64,000 nucleotides of DNA from Thermothielavioides terrestris NRRL 8126 (Eukaryota; Ascomycota; Sordariomycetes; Sordariales; Chaetomiaceae): positions 3,472,001 to 3,536,000 of the forward strand of contig NC_016462.1 in NCBI RefSeq assembly GCF_000226115.1, given 5' to 3'. This document shows positions 33,184 through 44,273 of the stretch, one piece after another; position 1 is the first letter of the stretch; each line of letters begins with the position of its first letter. The notes under the pieces were generated by a model that saw only the letters and a program-made list of their open reading frames with translations, did no database searches and had not been told where the DNA came from. Both the position numbers and the translations under genes were made by a program.

Positions 33184-35862
33184 CTTGAAAGACAGTCAAT
33201 TAACCTAGGGATGATGTCCAATGGCTCGGGAACCTATGGAATTCGACTGGATCGTTGAGCGCGGTCAAGAATGTTAATTCCCTCCAACCAAAATATGTAC
33301 GACTCTTCGATCCTCCCTTCGCACGTCCGAACTTATCTCCGGGGCCGATGCCAGTCGGATCTACACAGTACGGGCATGCCGGATGTCACGTGGTACAGTC
33401 GCTTCAGCTTTCGGCGCGAGACGCTGTCCGAGACGCGGACAGTAGTTATGCCGAGGTGGTGACCGGTGTCGGACAGGAGAGCTTTGCTGGTCAAGGTTAC
33501 ACTCGCCTTTCGTGAGTAAAGCAGAAGGAATCGCGCGACAGCTGGGCGGCTCGGCGTGGGATGAGACCCAGCGCCTGCCGACTTCAATAACCTGAATTAG
33601 CAAACGATAACAACCGGGGTAGCAATAACCAGCGGATACAAGGCGGCACGGGTTCAAAGGTCCGAGTCTTGTTTTGCTGGGAGCGAGATATGCAAGTCGC
33701 AATGACGGACGAGGAAAACAGGATTCATCTTTAAGCGAAAGATTTCCCAAGAGGCAGCTATGGAATACATACCTTACACAATATGTGCAGTTGAGTGATG
33801 GTAATTACAGCGTAACTTTAGTGAACTTGTTTGCTTCAGGCATGGGACTCGGAGTTAACGCTATCAAGGTTAGAGGTATCTTCCCCGAAGGTTGCTCTGC
33901 CGGCGCCAGAACCGCCCTCCCTGGCGAAACTTTTTGCCGCCAACAACGCTGGGCAGGGCGACTGCACATCCATGGATGCACATCAAACCCCTCCACACTG
34001 AACTACCTACCTGTTCCACCTCCCACTGATTGAGGACCCGATTCCTCAATACTTTGCCGCCCATCGTTCACCCCTTTGTTTTGCTGTTTACCGTTGCAGT
34101 TTCTCTGGTGCTCTCCATGGCCCCTCTGCCTTGTGCCCTGTCCTCAGCCCACAACATGCCCATCTCTCTCCACGCCCATTCAGCAGCCGCCAAACACCGC
34201 TTCAGCCAGACCAGGCCTTCTCCCCAGATTGTGTTACACTGTGCAGAGTTGCTAACAAGTTGTGGTGCTAGTTTCCCGACATCCGCCCCTTTTCGCAATC
34301 GCTGACGGCGAGCGTGTGTCGAGGGTCCTGCCCCGAATGTCAACGACGGGGGACCTGCATGGCGCGATTCCCCTCACCCCTCATGCACCGGCGATCGGAT
34401 GCCCACAACCCCTTCAACGCCCGTCGCAGCGATCAAAACATCTGGAAGAGGATGGCGCCACGCAAACAAACACGATGGTTAGGGCTTTGCGAGATGCAAC
34501 TCGGCTTCGTCGCCAGGGCCGGGGCTAAAAGCCCGCTGCTGTGGACACAACCTTGTCAGCCAGCTTCGGAAGCGGGCCCCATCCCAGTTCTCGCGACGAA
34601 AGGGAAACGCCACCAGGCATCAACACTCACACACAACCTCGACCCCGACAATGTCACGACGCACAGGAAAGAATTTGGGAAGCAAGCGCTCCTATTCCGC
34701 GATCTTGTCCATGCTAAGCATATCTGCTTCCCTTGCTGGATGGATGCTTTCCTCTGGCTCCCATCCACCTCGCCAGTGGTCATCAGCCAGCCAGAGGAGT
34801 GGGTGGCCATACCACATTTCCCCAGGCGCAGCAGCAAGCTCTCTCTCTCTCTCTCTACCCCAGCCCAGCCCATTGCCAGTGCAAAGAGAAAAAAAATTTT
34901 GCCCGCCACCCCAAGACCTTCCAAGAGCGCAGAGAGGAGAAAGAGGAACGAAGAGAGAAACTAAACGCAGAAAAGACGAACCCCCAAAGCCAAAGCCGAA
35001 GCGGAACTGGAACCGACTCGACTCGACTCAACCGGAGAAGCTGGGGGAGCCGAGCGCAAACGCAGAAGAGCAGAATATGACTGCGCGCGTTGCACCGGAG
35101 AGCCATCCAGTTCCGTAAAGTCAGGCTCCAGGGCGGATTACTCAAACATATCCCATCCCATCCGTCCGTCCACCCATCCGTCCATCATCCTCCACTTCCA
35201 TCTGCCATCCTCAAAGCCCATTTTTCGGGACTCATGAGATGTGTGAGGCTTAGCTTCTTAGCCCGACGCCACAACGCCCGTGATCGCAAAACACAGAATG
35301 CAAGTGCGAGCGAAGAGCGCGCAGAGGCAATGCAATGCATACCGAGGCGGCGGTCAATAGGGGGGGTGACATCGTGGTTGTTTCCCTCTGTCCCCTTTCG
35401 TCAAATCCCCTTTTTCGAGTTTCATCCTGTCCCATCCCCTACCTCCCCCTTTGGAAGTCGCCAACCCCGCACAGATTAAGCGGTTGTTGGCTGGGGTGGC
35501 AGTTGCATGACGTCTGGCCGCCAAGGCCCGGAGGATGTCTTAAATATGGTACACATAATATTCCTACAAGGCGAGAAAAAGAGCGGTGCAAGGGCGGTGA
35601 AAGACTGGTGCAAGGGGAGGTCTTGGGGGTGATTCAAGAGACGGACCAAGTGGCCATCATGTTTGTATGTCTGTCGCCGTCGGATGATGTCGAGAACAGC
35701 GTGCCGAGGGGTGACTTCTCAGCCGAAGCTGCCGAGAATAATGACGTGATAAATCGGAAACGCTGAGCTGGCCAAGCGTGGTGGGTGGGATTCCTCACGG
35801 GATGACGAACGGTTTCCGTCAAATAGGGACGAAAGCGGTCGCGCGGTCCGAACCGGGCCCCC
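33184..35862. other. Long intergenic region, no gene recognised
   Basis: About 2.7 kb between two minus-strand genes. It holds the promoter of the small membrane protein gene and the 3' flank of the bromodomain gene. Simple sequence includes a CT microsatellite near 34839-34857 and ccatccgtcc-type repeats near 35150-35190. Frames up to 216 codons around 34314-34964 overlap in all directions and show no domain. A non-coding transcript could be present but nothing in the sequence proves it. Confidence 0.5.
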
Positions 35863-38824
35863 TTAGTCCTCTTCCGAATCCACCTCGTCCTCGCTCTCGT
35901 GATCGGGCTGGGAGGGCTCTTGGCCGTTGCCTTCGACCGACTCTAGCGGCTCCTGGCTGCCGGACGCCTGACGGCCGGCCTGGGCACGGAGCTCGTTCAG
36001 CTGCTGGATCCGGCGCTCCTGCTCGCTCTTGCTCATCGGCTTGTTCTTCTTGGACTTGGACGGCTTGGACTGCGCGGCGGGCGGGTCCGTCGCCGCCGTC
36101 GCACTGCTCCCCAAGTGCTGCCGCTCCTTCTCGGCCCGCGCGTTCGGCCTGAACTTGAGCGCGATGTCGTAGAGCTTGACGAGGGCTTCCTCGGACACCA
36201 TATCGATGTCCAGCTCCAGCTCGCCCGCGTCGTTCTCACCCTGGCCGGTGTCCTTCTTAATCAGATCAATGGCCCGCGCAAGAAGTGGGCCTTCCAGTTC
36301 GCCAATCGACTCTATGATGATTTCCTTCTCGATCGGCCCTATCTTGCGCTTGGCTGCTGTCTTCTTAGTGCCGCTCTTCTTGGCAGCTCCGGTGGCGCCA
36401 CCGGCACCAGCCACGGTAGCCTTCTTAGCGGAGGCGGCTGCACCACCGGCCTTCTTAGACTTGGACGCCTTGGGCTTGCCTGGCTTCTTCGCTGGCAGAT
36501 TCGCCAGCTTGGCCCGCTCCTGCATGAGCTGCTTCTGCAGCATCGCGACGACGGACTGAGCAATCTCCACATCCGCGATCTCTGCCGTGCCAGAGTTGAC
36601 CATCTCGTTGATCTTCTGCTGCTCTTGGTCGAGACGTTTCTGGATCGTAGCCAAGCGGTGTTCGATTTGCTTGCGCTCTTCGTCGTGCTCGGCATCGGGC
36701 TCCGACTCGGCCTCTTCCGACTCTGAGTCGTCTCGCACGCGCGGGCTCTGGGCGGCATGCGGGGGCGCCGCCGACACCGGGGCGTGCTTGGCCATCCACT
36801 CGTCCTTCCTGGACATCTCCGCCCGGTACAGGTCCTGCAACTTAAGCGCCTGATTGTAGACGATGTGGTCCTCGCCGTTGAAGGTCCGGCAGTTCTTGAT
36901 GATGAGGTCGAAGTCTTTCTCGAACTCCTTGGAACTTGTGTATTCGCCCGAGGCGAGCTTGTTCGCCATGGTCCCGAGATCCATCGGCTTCTTGATCACC
37001 TTGTGATATTGAGGGATGTTGAGCGCGACAGGGTCGACAGGCTGCAAGAATGGCGCGTTGAATTCATAGTGCTTGCTCTTGCGGAGCTCGGTGAGAACCT
37101 CATCGCAAAAGCGGAGCTCGGGGGGCAGCTTCTTTTTGCGCTTGGTGTCGTAGACCAGGTCCTTGGGATGGGCCGGCTTCACCGGCCGCTTGGCCCGGCT
37201 CTCGGGCTTGGTCGAGTCACGCCGAATCAGCGGCACGCCGTTGCTCCCGGGAGGAAGCGCAAACGCAGGCGATTCGGGGACTGGCTTCTGGGGCTGTTGT
37301 GGCTGGGACTGGGCCTCCGACGGGGGTTGGGACTGGGACGGGCTGGCCGCTCCGCCCTTCGGGGGGCGACCGGGGCCCGCTGTCGAGTTTGGGGCCGCGG
37401 CTGCACGAGGCTCAACATGCCGAGTGCTGTGCGGCTTAGCGGACTCTTTCCTCTCGGGTTTCGCTGGTTCGACCGCCGGCTGCAAGGCCAACCGATCGAG
37501 AATGGCTTTACGGCAGGCTCTCGCCTGCTCCGTCACGGCATGGGCATCGCCGTTGAAGGTAATCGAGTTCTGAACAAGGAGGTCAAGGTCTTGCTTGAAC
37601 TCACCCATCGTGGCGTAGCGAGGGCCATCGCCGCGGAGACGCTTCTCCATGGAGCTGATGTCCGTCGGGTTGGAGATCTTGGCCGAGTAGTCACTCCATA
37701 GGTGAGGCCAGAGCTGCGCAACGGGGAGCCTGAACTGCACGCCGGCCTTTGTCTTCTTGACGCCGGCCAACACCAGTCGGATCTGCTTGCTCTGCCACTC
37801 TGTGATCGGCTTGTCGTTGAGCGCATCGTCAGCGAGGTTCTGAGCCTCGGCAGCTTCGCCACCCGCTTGCTGATCCACCTCCATGCGCTCCTCCGAACCG
37901 GTCTTCGCATGTACCTCATCTGCCGCATGTTCAATCTTGGTTCGCTTCGCGACCGGTTCGTCCTCGCCGTCGACGTCCCTCTCCCGGGGCACCTTTGCGG
38001 CCGTCTGCGCAGCCTCCGACGTGCTTGCGTCCCCGTGAGGCGGGGGAGGGCTCGCAGCGGCGGTCGTGTCGGCTGCGCTGGCCTGCGACTCCACCGCTGG
38101 GATGGCTGCATCGTCTTTGAGGTTGACGCCCGAATCGTCGCTCATCTTTTCGCTCTTAGTGCCTTCCGAAGGATTCGCCGGCTTCAATGTCTCAGCCTGC
38201 TCTTCTGCGTCCGCCATGGTAACATCCTCCGCTGCACCGGCCGGCGCTGCGGTTGTGGGCGCGTCGGTGGCATCGGCGGCGGGGTTGTTCTCTTCCTCTT
38301 TGCCCCCCGATGGAGCGGCAGCTTCCGCCTTGGGTTGCGACTTTGGCGAAAGCGCTTCCGACGTCTTGTCACCCGACGTGCTGTTGGTGGGCGCATCAGG
38401 CATGTCGGTGTCGGTGGGCGCCGCGGTATCGTCCGCCTTCACTCTGTCCATTTCAGTGGCAATGTCAGAGTCGGGCGCACGCTTAGGAGTCTCCGCGCGC
38501 TGGTCATCTTCCTTCATTTTGTCGGATAGAGCGTAGTTGGCGGCGAAGGCGCCTTGGTTCTGGCTGAGCTTAAGGTCAGTAGAAGGCGTCTCGCCGTTTA
38601 ATTCGGGCGCGTTTCCGGACTCGGACTCGAGGGGGTTCGAGCGTGGGGACGTATGGCTTTTGAGCGATCGTAAGCATACAGGTGCGACCAGACAAAAGCG
38701 ACCCAACCTACCCATTCACTTCCAAGCTCCCATTGAGGCCTTCTTTTGCGCCCGGCAGAGTGCTCGGGAGGGGCTTCTCGCCGAGAAGCGCGCCTTCCGA
38801 TTGTTGGGTGGTCATGACTGCCAT
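35863..38824 (-). CDS. BDF1: BET-family double bromodomain protein Bdf1
   Basis: Two exons, 38824-38712 and 38656-35863, give 968 residues. Exon 1 encodes MAVMTTQQSEGALLGEKP...SLEVNG. The 55-base intron (GTAGGT...AAAAG, branch-like gcttacg) ends in an unusual AAG acceptor but restores phase. An acidic, Ala/Thr-rich region precedes bromodomain 1 at about 315-425 (VQFRLPVAQLWPHLWSDY, then QNSITFNGDAHAV with the acetyl-lysine-binding Asn). Bromodomain 2 lies at about 545-650 (PMDLGTMANKLASGEY, then NCRTFNGEDHIVY). The extra-terminal domain is at about 805-880 (KIGPIEKEIIIESIGELEG). Basic Lys-rich linkers and an acidic C-terminus complete it. Bdf1 binds acetylated histones H3/H4, associates with TFIID and protects euchromatin. 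Without the first exon the frame would start from an intronic ATG. Confidence 0.95.
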
Positions 38825-38980
38825 GCGGTAGTTTCGAAAATCGGAAATTAGGCTCGACGCGACATCAAATCAGCTGGGTCAGGTGGTGACGCGGTTAGCG
38901 ATGCATGTCCTGGCTAGAAATCGCGAGTCGGTCCAGGAATCGCGAGTCGGTCGGCCACCCGTCGCGCGAAGACCGCAGGT

Positions 38981-39016
38981 CGCAATCGCAATCGCAGTCG
39001 CAATCGCAGTCGCAAA
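38981..39016. repeat. Hexamer tandem repeat (CGCARW)6
   Basis: Six consecutive units of cgcaat, cgcagt or cgcaaa occupy 38981-39016, about 160 bases upstream of the BDF1 start. Probably a microsatellite; it could serve as a clustered protein-binding site. Confidence 0.85.
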
Positions 39017-40320
39017 ATCCTCTGGTTAAGGAGATCGCCGCAAATAATCCACACGTAAATGCAGTGTGGTGTGACTATTAAATGCGGCGTGTGCGACTGC
39101 AAAGTGAAAATGCCGAAGGCGACCTTGAAGACAAGTTACGTGGAAAAGTGACGGAGGCGAAATGCGCTGCGTGGCGGGGATGTGTGGAATGGAGGGACGT
39201 GCGCACGCGTTGGATCGCGGAGGAACCGAGATCAGAAAAGGAGGGAAAGAAATGGCAACCACTCACAGGTTCGCGAAAAAAAAATGCGCTGGGGGGAAGG
39301 CTGAGAAATTATAGACTCGGAAGGCCAGCCTCGCGGGATGGCGCTGCTCGGGAAAGGAAAAACTCGAGCGGGGTTGGCGGGTCTGGATCTGTGTCTGTGT
39401 GGCTGGTGGTGGCAAGGGAAAAAGGAAAGGTGGGCCCTTCGTTGGTCGCGTTTGTGATGGCTGGCTGCGAACGGCGAACTGCGTTGTGGTTGGCTGTGAA
39501 TCGGAGGCGGTGGGGGCGTCGGACCTCGTACCGAGTCGTTTCGAAAATTTGGGTTGAAAACGCATGTTCTGTCACGATCGGAACCGGGCGGCTATTTATC
39601 AGAGCTGCCCAGCTCTCGTGCAGTGGGTGGCTCCGCCTCTGAGTGGTTCGCCTGGCTCATCGACACGGGCTTTGACGCCTCTGATTGGATGCAGCGGGGC
39701 CCAGTGATCCGTGCGCAGCACAACGATGGATCAGAGCGTGTCATCTGTCTTCCCCGACCTTGCGCTGCCTGGAATTTATTCTTAACCTCTCCCAACCACT
39801 ACCAGAAAAACGTGTCAATGGCGCGTTCATGTCATTCAGGTGCTCAGGATGGCAGGCTTGGCTGTTTTTTGGTGAACGGGAAGGAAGCACCTCGTCCGGC
39901 GATCCAGGGCTAAAAATAAAAGAGTCAAATCGCCAAATGTGACGCGTCCACCGCTCAGGTCCTGGACAAAGCATTGGCAAATGGCGGTACCTCGCTCGGC
40001 GACATCCCTTCAAGAGGACTGACGCATTTGACCTAGCGGGAGTGTATCGAACTTCGAGGGTAGATTCAGCTAGGTTTGCGAAGGGAAGGCCGTTGAGCGG
40101 TACAGGCAAGCAACATCACGTTCCGCCAACACTCGACAGTTGCTGTGGTCAGTCCAGGAGCAGCAAACTGTTCCGCACCAACACAGCACCAGGCAAGTTG
40201 GTGGACGGGAATGAGTGGTGGGCTGGGCCGGTGAGCCGAAAAACCGCGCTAAACGCACAGGGGCAACGCGAGAATGACGCGAACATCCGAAATCGCATCC
40301 AAGCCTCTTGTGTGAAGATG

Positions 40321-40344
40321 GGTACCTTAGTTAACTAAGGTACC
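40321..40344. repeat. Perfect 24-bp palindrome
   Basis: The half-site GGTACCTTAGTT is followed immediately by its exact reverse complement AACTAAGGTACC with no spacer. Related CCTTAGGTAC or CCTACCTAGG words occur elsewhere in the window (7431, 4451). It lies about 690 bases upstream of the UTP5 start. Confidence 0.95.
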
Positions 40345-41032
40345 TACCCGTCATCTATCTATCAAGGCAAAACTTAGCACGCCACTTAAGGTGATGGGCT
40401 CGCAGGCTGCTTGTTTTTGCTGGTGCATAGATTGGTTAAGTGTCCAACGAGATGTCTCCATCTTCCCGCCGTCCTCCGAGGATGCCAGCTGTGAGCAGCG
40501 GTAGCCAACAAAGTTAACGGGAACCACCCTTACCGCAGTACGTCCCGTAGAGTGAATGAAATTGCCGGCGGGCAAAGCCAATCATGTCCTCGCAACATGC
40601 GTCTGTGCCTTAGGCGCGAATGCATTCACATGCTTAATTCTGCTCGCTGCTATTCTTCTCGCTGCCACTTTGTTAACTATGCTGAGGTCCCAGCCACATC
40701 GGCTGTGGCGCAGTGCATCGAGCTGCTAGCGAGAAACTGGCCCAAAAAAAAGTTTGGTCTGCAACCCGAAATTTTTGCTGCGACTTGATCTTGCATGCCA
40801 GCGCATTGACTGATCCCCGTAACCCGCTGCATTTCTCGAGTCGATCAGCTTGCCTTGAGAGAATCTGCATAGCGATAGTGCGGAACCTCATCTCGTTACG
40901 TTTAACGGCTTAACGAAAAAAACACAAGTCTTAGTCCTTGCGTCCCAGCAGCATCCAGGCTGCGTGCGGCCTCCGTCGGTTGCTGGACTTGCACGCGACA
41001 ATCTGGCCTTGCCTGTCGGACCCTGAAAAAAA

Positions 41033-42298
41033 ATGTCGACCAAACGAAAAGCTGCGGCGGCAATCGCAAAGCCAGTGGTGAAGCCAAGCGCTAAAGCACC
41101 GGTAAAGACCAAGATTGACGAAGCCAGAACCGCAGTCTCAACTGGGTCATCCAACAAGCCAGCGCCCAAGCAGTCGGCAGAGCCCATCGAAATCTCGAGC
41201 GACTCGGACAGCCAGTACAGCTCATCTGACAATGAAGATGGCGAGAGCGGCGACGAGAGCAAGGAAGTGGACGAAAAGAGCAAACCGGCTGGCACTAAGA
41301 GGCTAAGAAATGGCCAGGGTGAGGCGGATGAGGATGCGGTGATGCAGGACGGCGGGGAAAATTCAGATGGCGAACCGACATCACCAACCTTCGGCGACCT
41401 CGTTCGTGGCAACTCCACCATTGACGTCCCCGCGTCTTTGGCCGCACAGGCAGCGGCCGCGCAGACCTCGCGTCACCCAGTCCAGCGACGATCGGCCGCG
41501 CCGATCAGCGCCACCTCGCTCGGAACTGTTTTGAACCAGGCCCTCCGGACGGACGACGCCGACCTGCTCGAGTCGTGCCTGCAGACCACCGACACCAAGA
41601 TAATAGAGAACACGATCAACCGCATGGACTCGGCGCTGGCCGGCAGCCTCCTCTCCAAGCTCGCTGCCCGCATGCACCGCCGGCCGGGCCGCGCGTTTGG
41701 CCTGATGCGCTGGATGCAGTGGACGCTGGTGGCGCACGGCGGCGCGCTCGTCGCGCGGCCCGACCTCATCGCCCAGCTCGGCGAGCTGAGCCGCGTGCTG
41801 GAGGAGCGCTCGAGGGGTTTGCCCAGCCTGCTGGCGCTCAAGGGGAAGTTGGACATGCTGGATTCGCAGATGAAGTTCCGCAAGTCGATCAAGGCCGCCG
41901 GCGCCGGCCGGAGCCGCGGCGGAGACGGGGAAGGATCCAGCGGAGAGGACGAGGATGATGTGGACGAGCCCGCGGTCGTGTATGTCGAGGGCCAGGAGAC
42001 CCTTGGGAAGAAAGGGCTCACCAACGGGACGGCTGGCAGAGGTGTTGTCGACGAGGATGACGATTCTGCCGCCGGTGAGGTCGTCATTTCAGATTCGGAG
42101 GAGGAGGAGTCTCAGGAAGAGCTGGAGGAAGGAGAAGAAGAGGAGCTGGCAGACGCCGAGTCCCTCGACGAGGACGAGGTCGACCACGACGACGTGGAGG
42201 ACGATGAGGAGGAGGAAGAGGACGAGAGCGAGGGCGATGACTCTCGGCCTCCAGCAAAGGTCCGGAGGGTGTCGGAGAGGATTTCAAAACGGAAGTAA
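41033..42298 (+). CDS. UTP5: U3 snoRNP / SSU-processome protein Utp5-like (Utp12 domain)
   Basis: Single exon, 421 residues. Residues 1-130 are Lys-rich then Ser/Asp-rich (EISSDSDSQYSSSDNEDGE). Residues about 155-270 form an alpha-helical Utp12 domain (SLGTVLNQALRTDDADLLES; LAARMHRRPGRAFGLMRWMQ; LAQLGELSRVLEERSRGLPS-like blocks). The C-terminal 150 residues are very acidic and end in a basic tail (KVRRVSERISKRK), typical of nucleolar proteins. Utp5 belongs to UTP-A, which binds the 5' end of pre-rRNA and starts 18S maturation. The yeast protein and human WDR43 also carry an N-terminal WD40 propeller, which is absent here and not found upstream. The ATG at 41033 is preceded by A8 and starts a coding-like frame. 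Confidence 0.85.
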   Translation: MSTKRKAAAAIAKPVVKPSAKAPVKTKIDEARTAVSTGSSNKPAPKQSAEPIEISSDSDSQYSSSDNEDGESGDESKEVDEKSKPAGTKRLRNGQGEADEDAVMQDGGENSDGEPTSPTFGDLVRGNSTIDVPASLAAQAAAAQTSRHPVQRRSAAPISATSLGTVLNQALRTDDADLLESCLQTTDTKIIENTINRMDSALAGSLLSKLAARMHRRPGRAFGLMRWMQWTLVAHGGALVARPDLIAQLGELSRVLEERSRGLPSLLALKGKLDMLDSQMKFRKSIKAAGAGRSRGGDGEGSSGEDEDDVDEPAVVYVEGQETLGKKGLTNGTAGRGVVDEDDDSAAGEVVISDSEEEESQEELEEGEEEELADAESLDEDEVDHDDVEDDEEEEEDESEGDDSRPPAKVRRVSERISKRK

Positions 42299-42575
42299 AG
42301 AAGCGGGTTGATAGAGCGGCATCTTGCATCCGGGGCTTCAGCAATGTACGAACAATGTCATAGACGGCAGCGGCTGCTGCCGTAGAATGGGAATGCGCGA
42401 TGTGTCTGGCCATAGACATGCATTTTGGGTGCGGCACGCCGTCCACCCGGCTCTGGATTAAGATGACCCTGGGCTGTGAGTGGTGACCCCTGCCAAAGCT
42501 TTAACGGAGGAAGAGTGCCGACATCACTGAATGAAATACCCCAGCATGCCGAATCGCCGCTCGGAACGCATGCCA

Positions 42576-42811
42576 TCAAATGATATCCATACCCTTTTTG
42601 TTACCATGCCGAAACAGCACCCAGAACAAGCCCGTCGTTGCGGCCATCAGCCCCGTCAAGACCGTATACATCGCTACAAAATGCGGATCCTTAGCCAGGG
42701 GCGTCAGCGCATTGTAGGTACCGCCAAGTAGGCAGCCCAAAAAGAGACGTATCGCTCCAGCAGTGTCGTCGCGAGGGCTGTTGATAAGCCTGGGCTACCA
42801 AAGCAGGGAGA

Positions 42812-42881
<70 letters not shown>

Positions 42882-43720
42882 GGAAACCAACTGGTTATCG
42901 GGGTTCTAGGCCTACTGAGTCATCAACTCCTAATTCATGACGGCAACTTCGCCTGGTCTGAGCACCCTGATCGTCGACTCTCTTTTATTTTTTGGGTATT
43001 GGTCAGCCGGAAACCACATGTCAGTAAACAGAGAGGACGAGACGAGGGAGCGAGCAAGGCCTTGATTACCTACGAGAGGCGTAAAGACCACCTTCCCGCC
43101 GCCCGAGCCAAGAGACATCAAGGCCATGGCGGTGTAGACTGCCCACTCGGCAGCACCTCGATCCAGCATCTGCGGCAGCGAGGTGACGAACAAGACGACT
43201 GAGCTAGCAAGCACGGTTCTAGAAGGAGAATCTGAGCAAAAGCTTTAGATCCGGGGGGCTAATCTATAGTAAGCGACTTTGAGGATAGTCTATCTTACGA
43301 GTAGAACAGAACCAAGGCCCAGTAGCGGCCAAGCCAAGTATCCGCATGTACAGCCGCTGGCGTAGGGTGAAGTCGCTGGCGGCGAGGATGGCGCTGTCAA
43401 GATTGGACGCTGTGGCCTGTGACAAGCCAAGAGCACCGCGGATGGAGCTGTCCGGAGACTGCTGGAGGTAGCTTTCTGGATACGGCACCCGAAAGGTGTT
43501 AATTAGCGCAGTAATCTGATTCAGCAACGTCCACAAAAGGAGCTTTATGGTCCCGTCCGACGTACGTAGCGGCCCAGTATTGCCGCACCAGGTAAACCGT
43601 TCGGCCACTCTCATCAGCATGGCGAGCCACACGCGGGCAGGAGTGCCGTCGATAACGTATAGAAGGTCCCAGATTTCTTCCTCGGTGGCCAGCTGCCCGT
43701 CCCTATCTGCGGCCGAATCT
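42576..43720 (-). pseudogene. POT/PTR2 oligopeptide transporter pseudogene, middle missing
   Basis: On the minus strand from about 43715, LATEEEIWDLLYVIDG is followed by MRVAERFTWCGNTGPLR, a decayed version of the POT ExxERFxYYG signature. Next come RGALGLSQATASNLDSAIL, AVYTAMALMSLGSGGGKVVF and DQYPKNKRESTIRVLRPGE, in the order expected of the N-terminal third of a fungal PTR2. The last match ends near 42940. A poly-A tract (poly-T on the coding strand) follows. A C-terminal exon, 42780-42576, then reads AIRLFLGCLLGG, LTPLAKDPHFVAMYTVL, LFWVLFRHGNKKG and a stop. Roughly 300 or more central residues are absent, and frames shift between blocks. Such transporters normally import di- and tripeptides with protons; this copy cannot. 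Confidence 0.7.
42816..42880. repeat. 65-base adenine homopolymer
   Basis: Uninterrupted A from 42816 to 42880, sitting exactly at the internal deletion of the POT pseudogene. It is far longer than any other homopolymer in the window. It may be a retro-inserted poly-A tail, repair filler, or an assembly/sequencing artefact. Confidence 0.9.
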
Positions 43721-44273
43721 CAGTTCCCCGCTTTTACATCACGGCTTTGTGCTGCGACGATGACTGGACGGTCTTGCTCGGCTCAGGCTCGTCTCGCCCC
43801 AAGATTCGACGCTCGGACGACACCGTCTGCGTCGAAGAAAGCGTAATGATAGGCCATGGCCCGAAGCTCTTGGCACAGAATGAGATACTGCCAGTATGGA
43901 ACTGAAATCCTAAATCCAGACAAAGCGTGAGAGAAGTGGGTGAGGCGTGTTACGTCGGGAAACCGGCAGATCCAGGTACCGCGTCGGGAGCCATGCCATC
44001 CTCTCGTCACGAGGTTCCTGGCTTTTCCATCGCGAGCAGTTGGCGAGAGAAGACAAGAAATCACCCCGGGGTGGGGGGGGGGGGAGGGGGTCCTTTCGTA
44101 TTATACACAGATCAAAAGGCAGTCCCCCATCACGCCGAACTCCTCATTTCTACTTGAGTTATCCCTATTCTTCTTCTCTCCATCACTACAACGAGGGCAG
44201 CCCACGTTGCATTACAGATCTGATCTAATTCCTTCTACCAGCCCCATCCTGCCTGCCTGCCAGCCATCCGCGA
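43721..44273. other. Intergenic with G-rich run
   Basis: A G-rich tract, 44068-44090 (G12, then A, then G5), could form a quadruplex. A short minus frame near 43783-43853 may be a degraded first exon of the POT pseudogene. Nothing else is recognised. Confidence 0.4.

Larger units (their letters stand above)
38825..41032. other. Divergent intergenic region between BDF1 and UTP5
   Basis: This holds both promoters. It contains a 15-bp direct repeat (38919-38933 and 38938-38952, aatcgcgagtcggtc), a hexamer tandem array and a perfect palindrome (both listed separately). Frames up to 186 codons (39082-39642) overlap minus-strand frames and look like non-coding leader sequence. Confidence 0.5.

Noticed and set aside
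38981..39016. CRISPR-like array
   Set aside because: Only six-base units without spacers; eukaryotic context.
39082..39642. 186-codon plus frame upstream of UTP5
   Set aside because: Overlaps equally long minus frames, has Lys/Arg/Gly-biased composition, and no domain or splice support.
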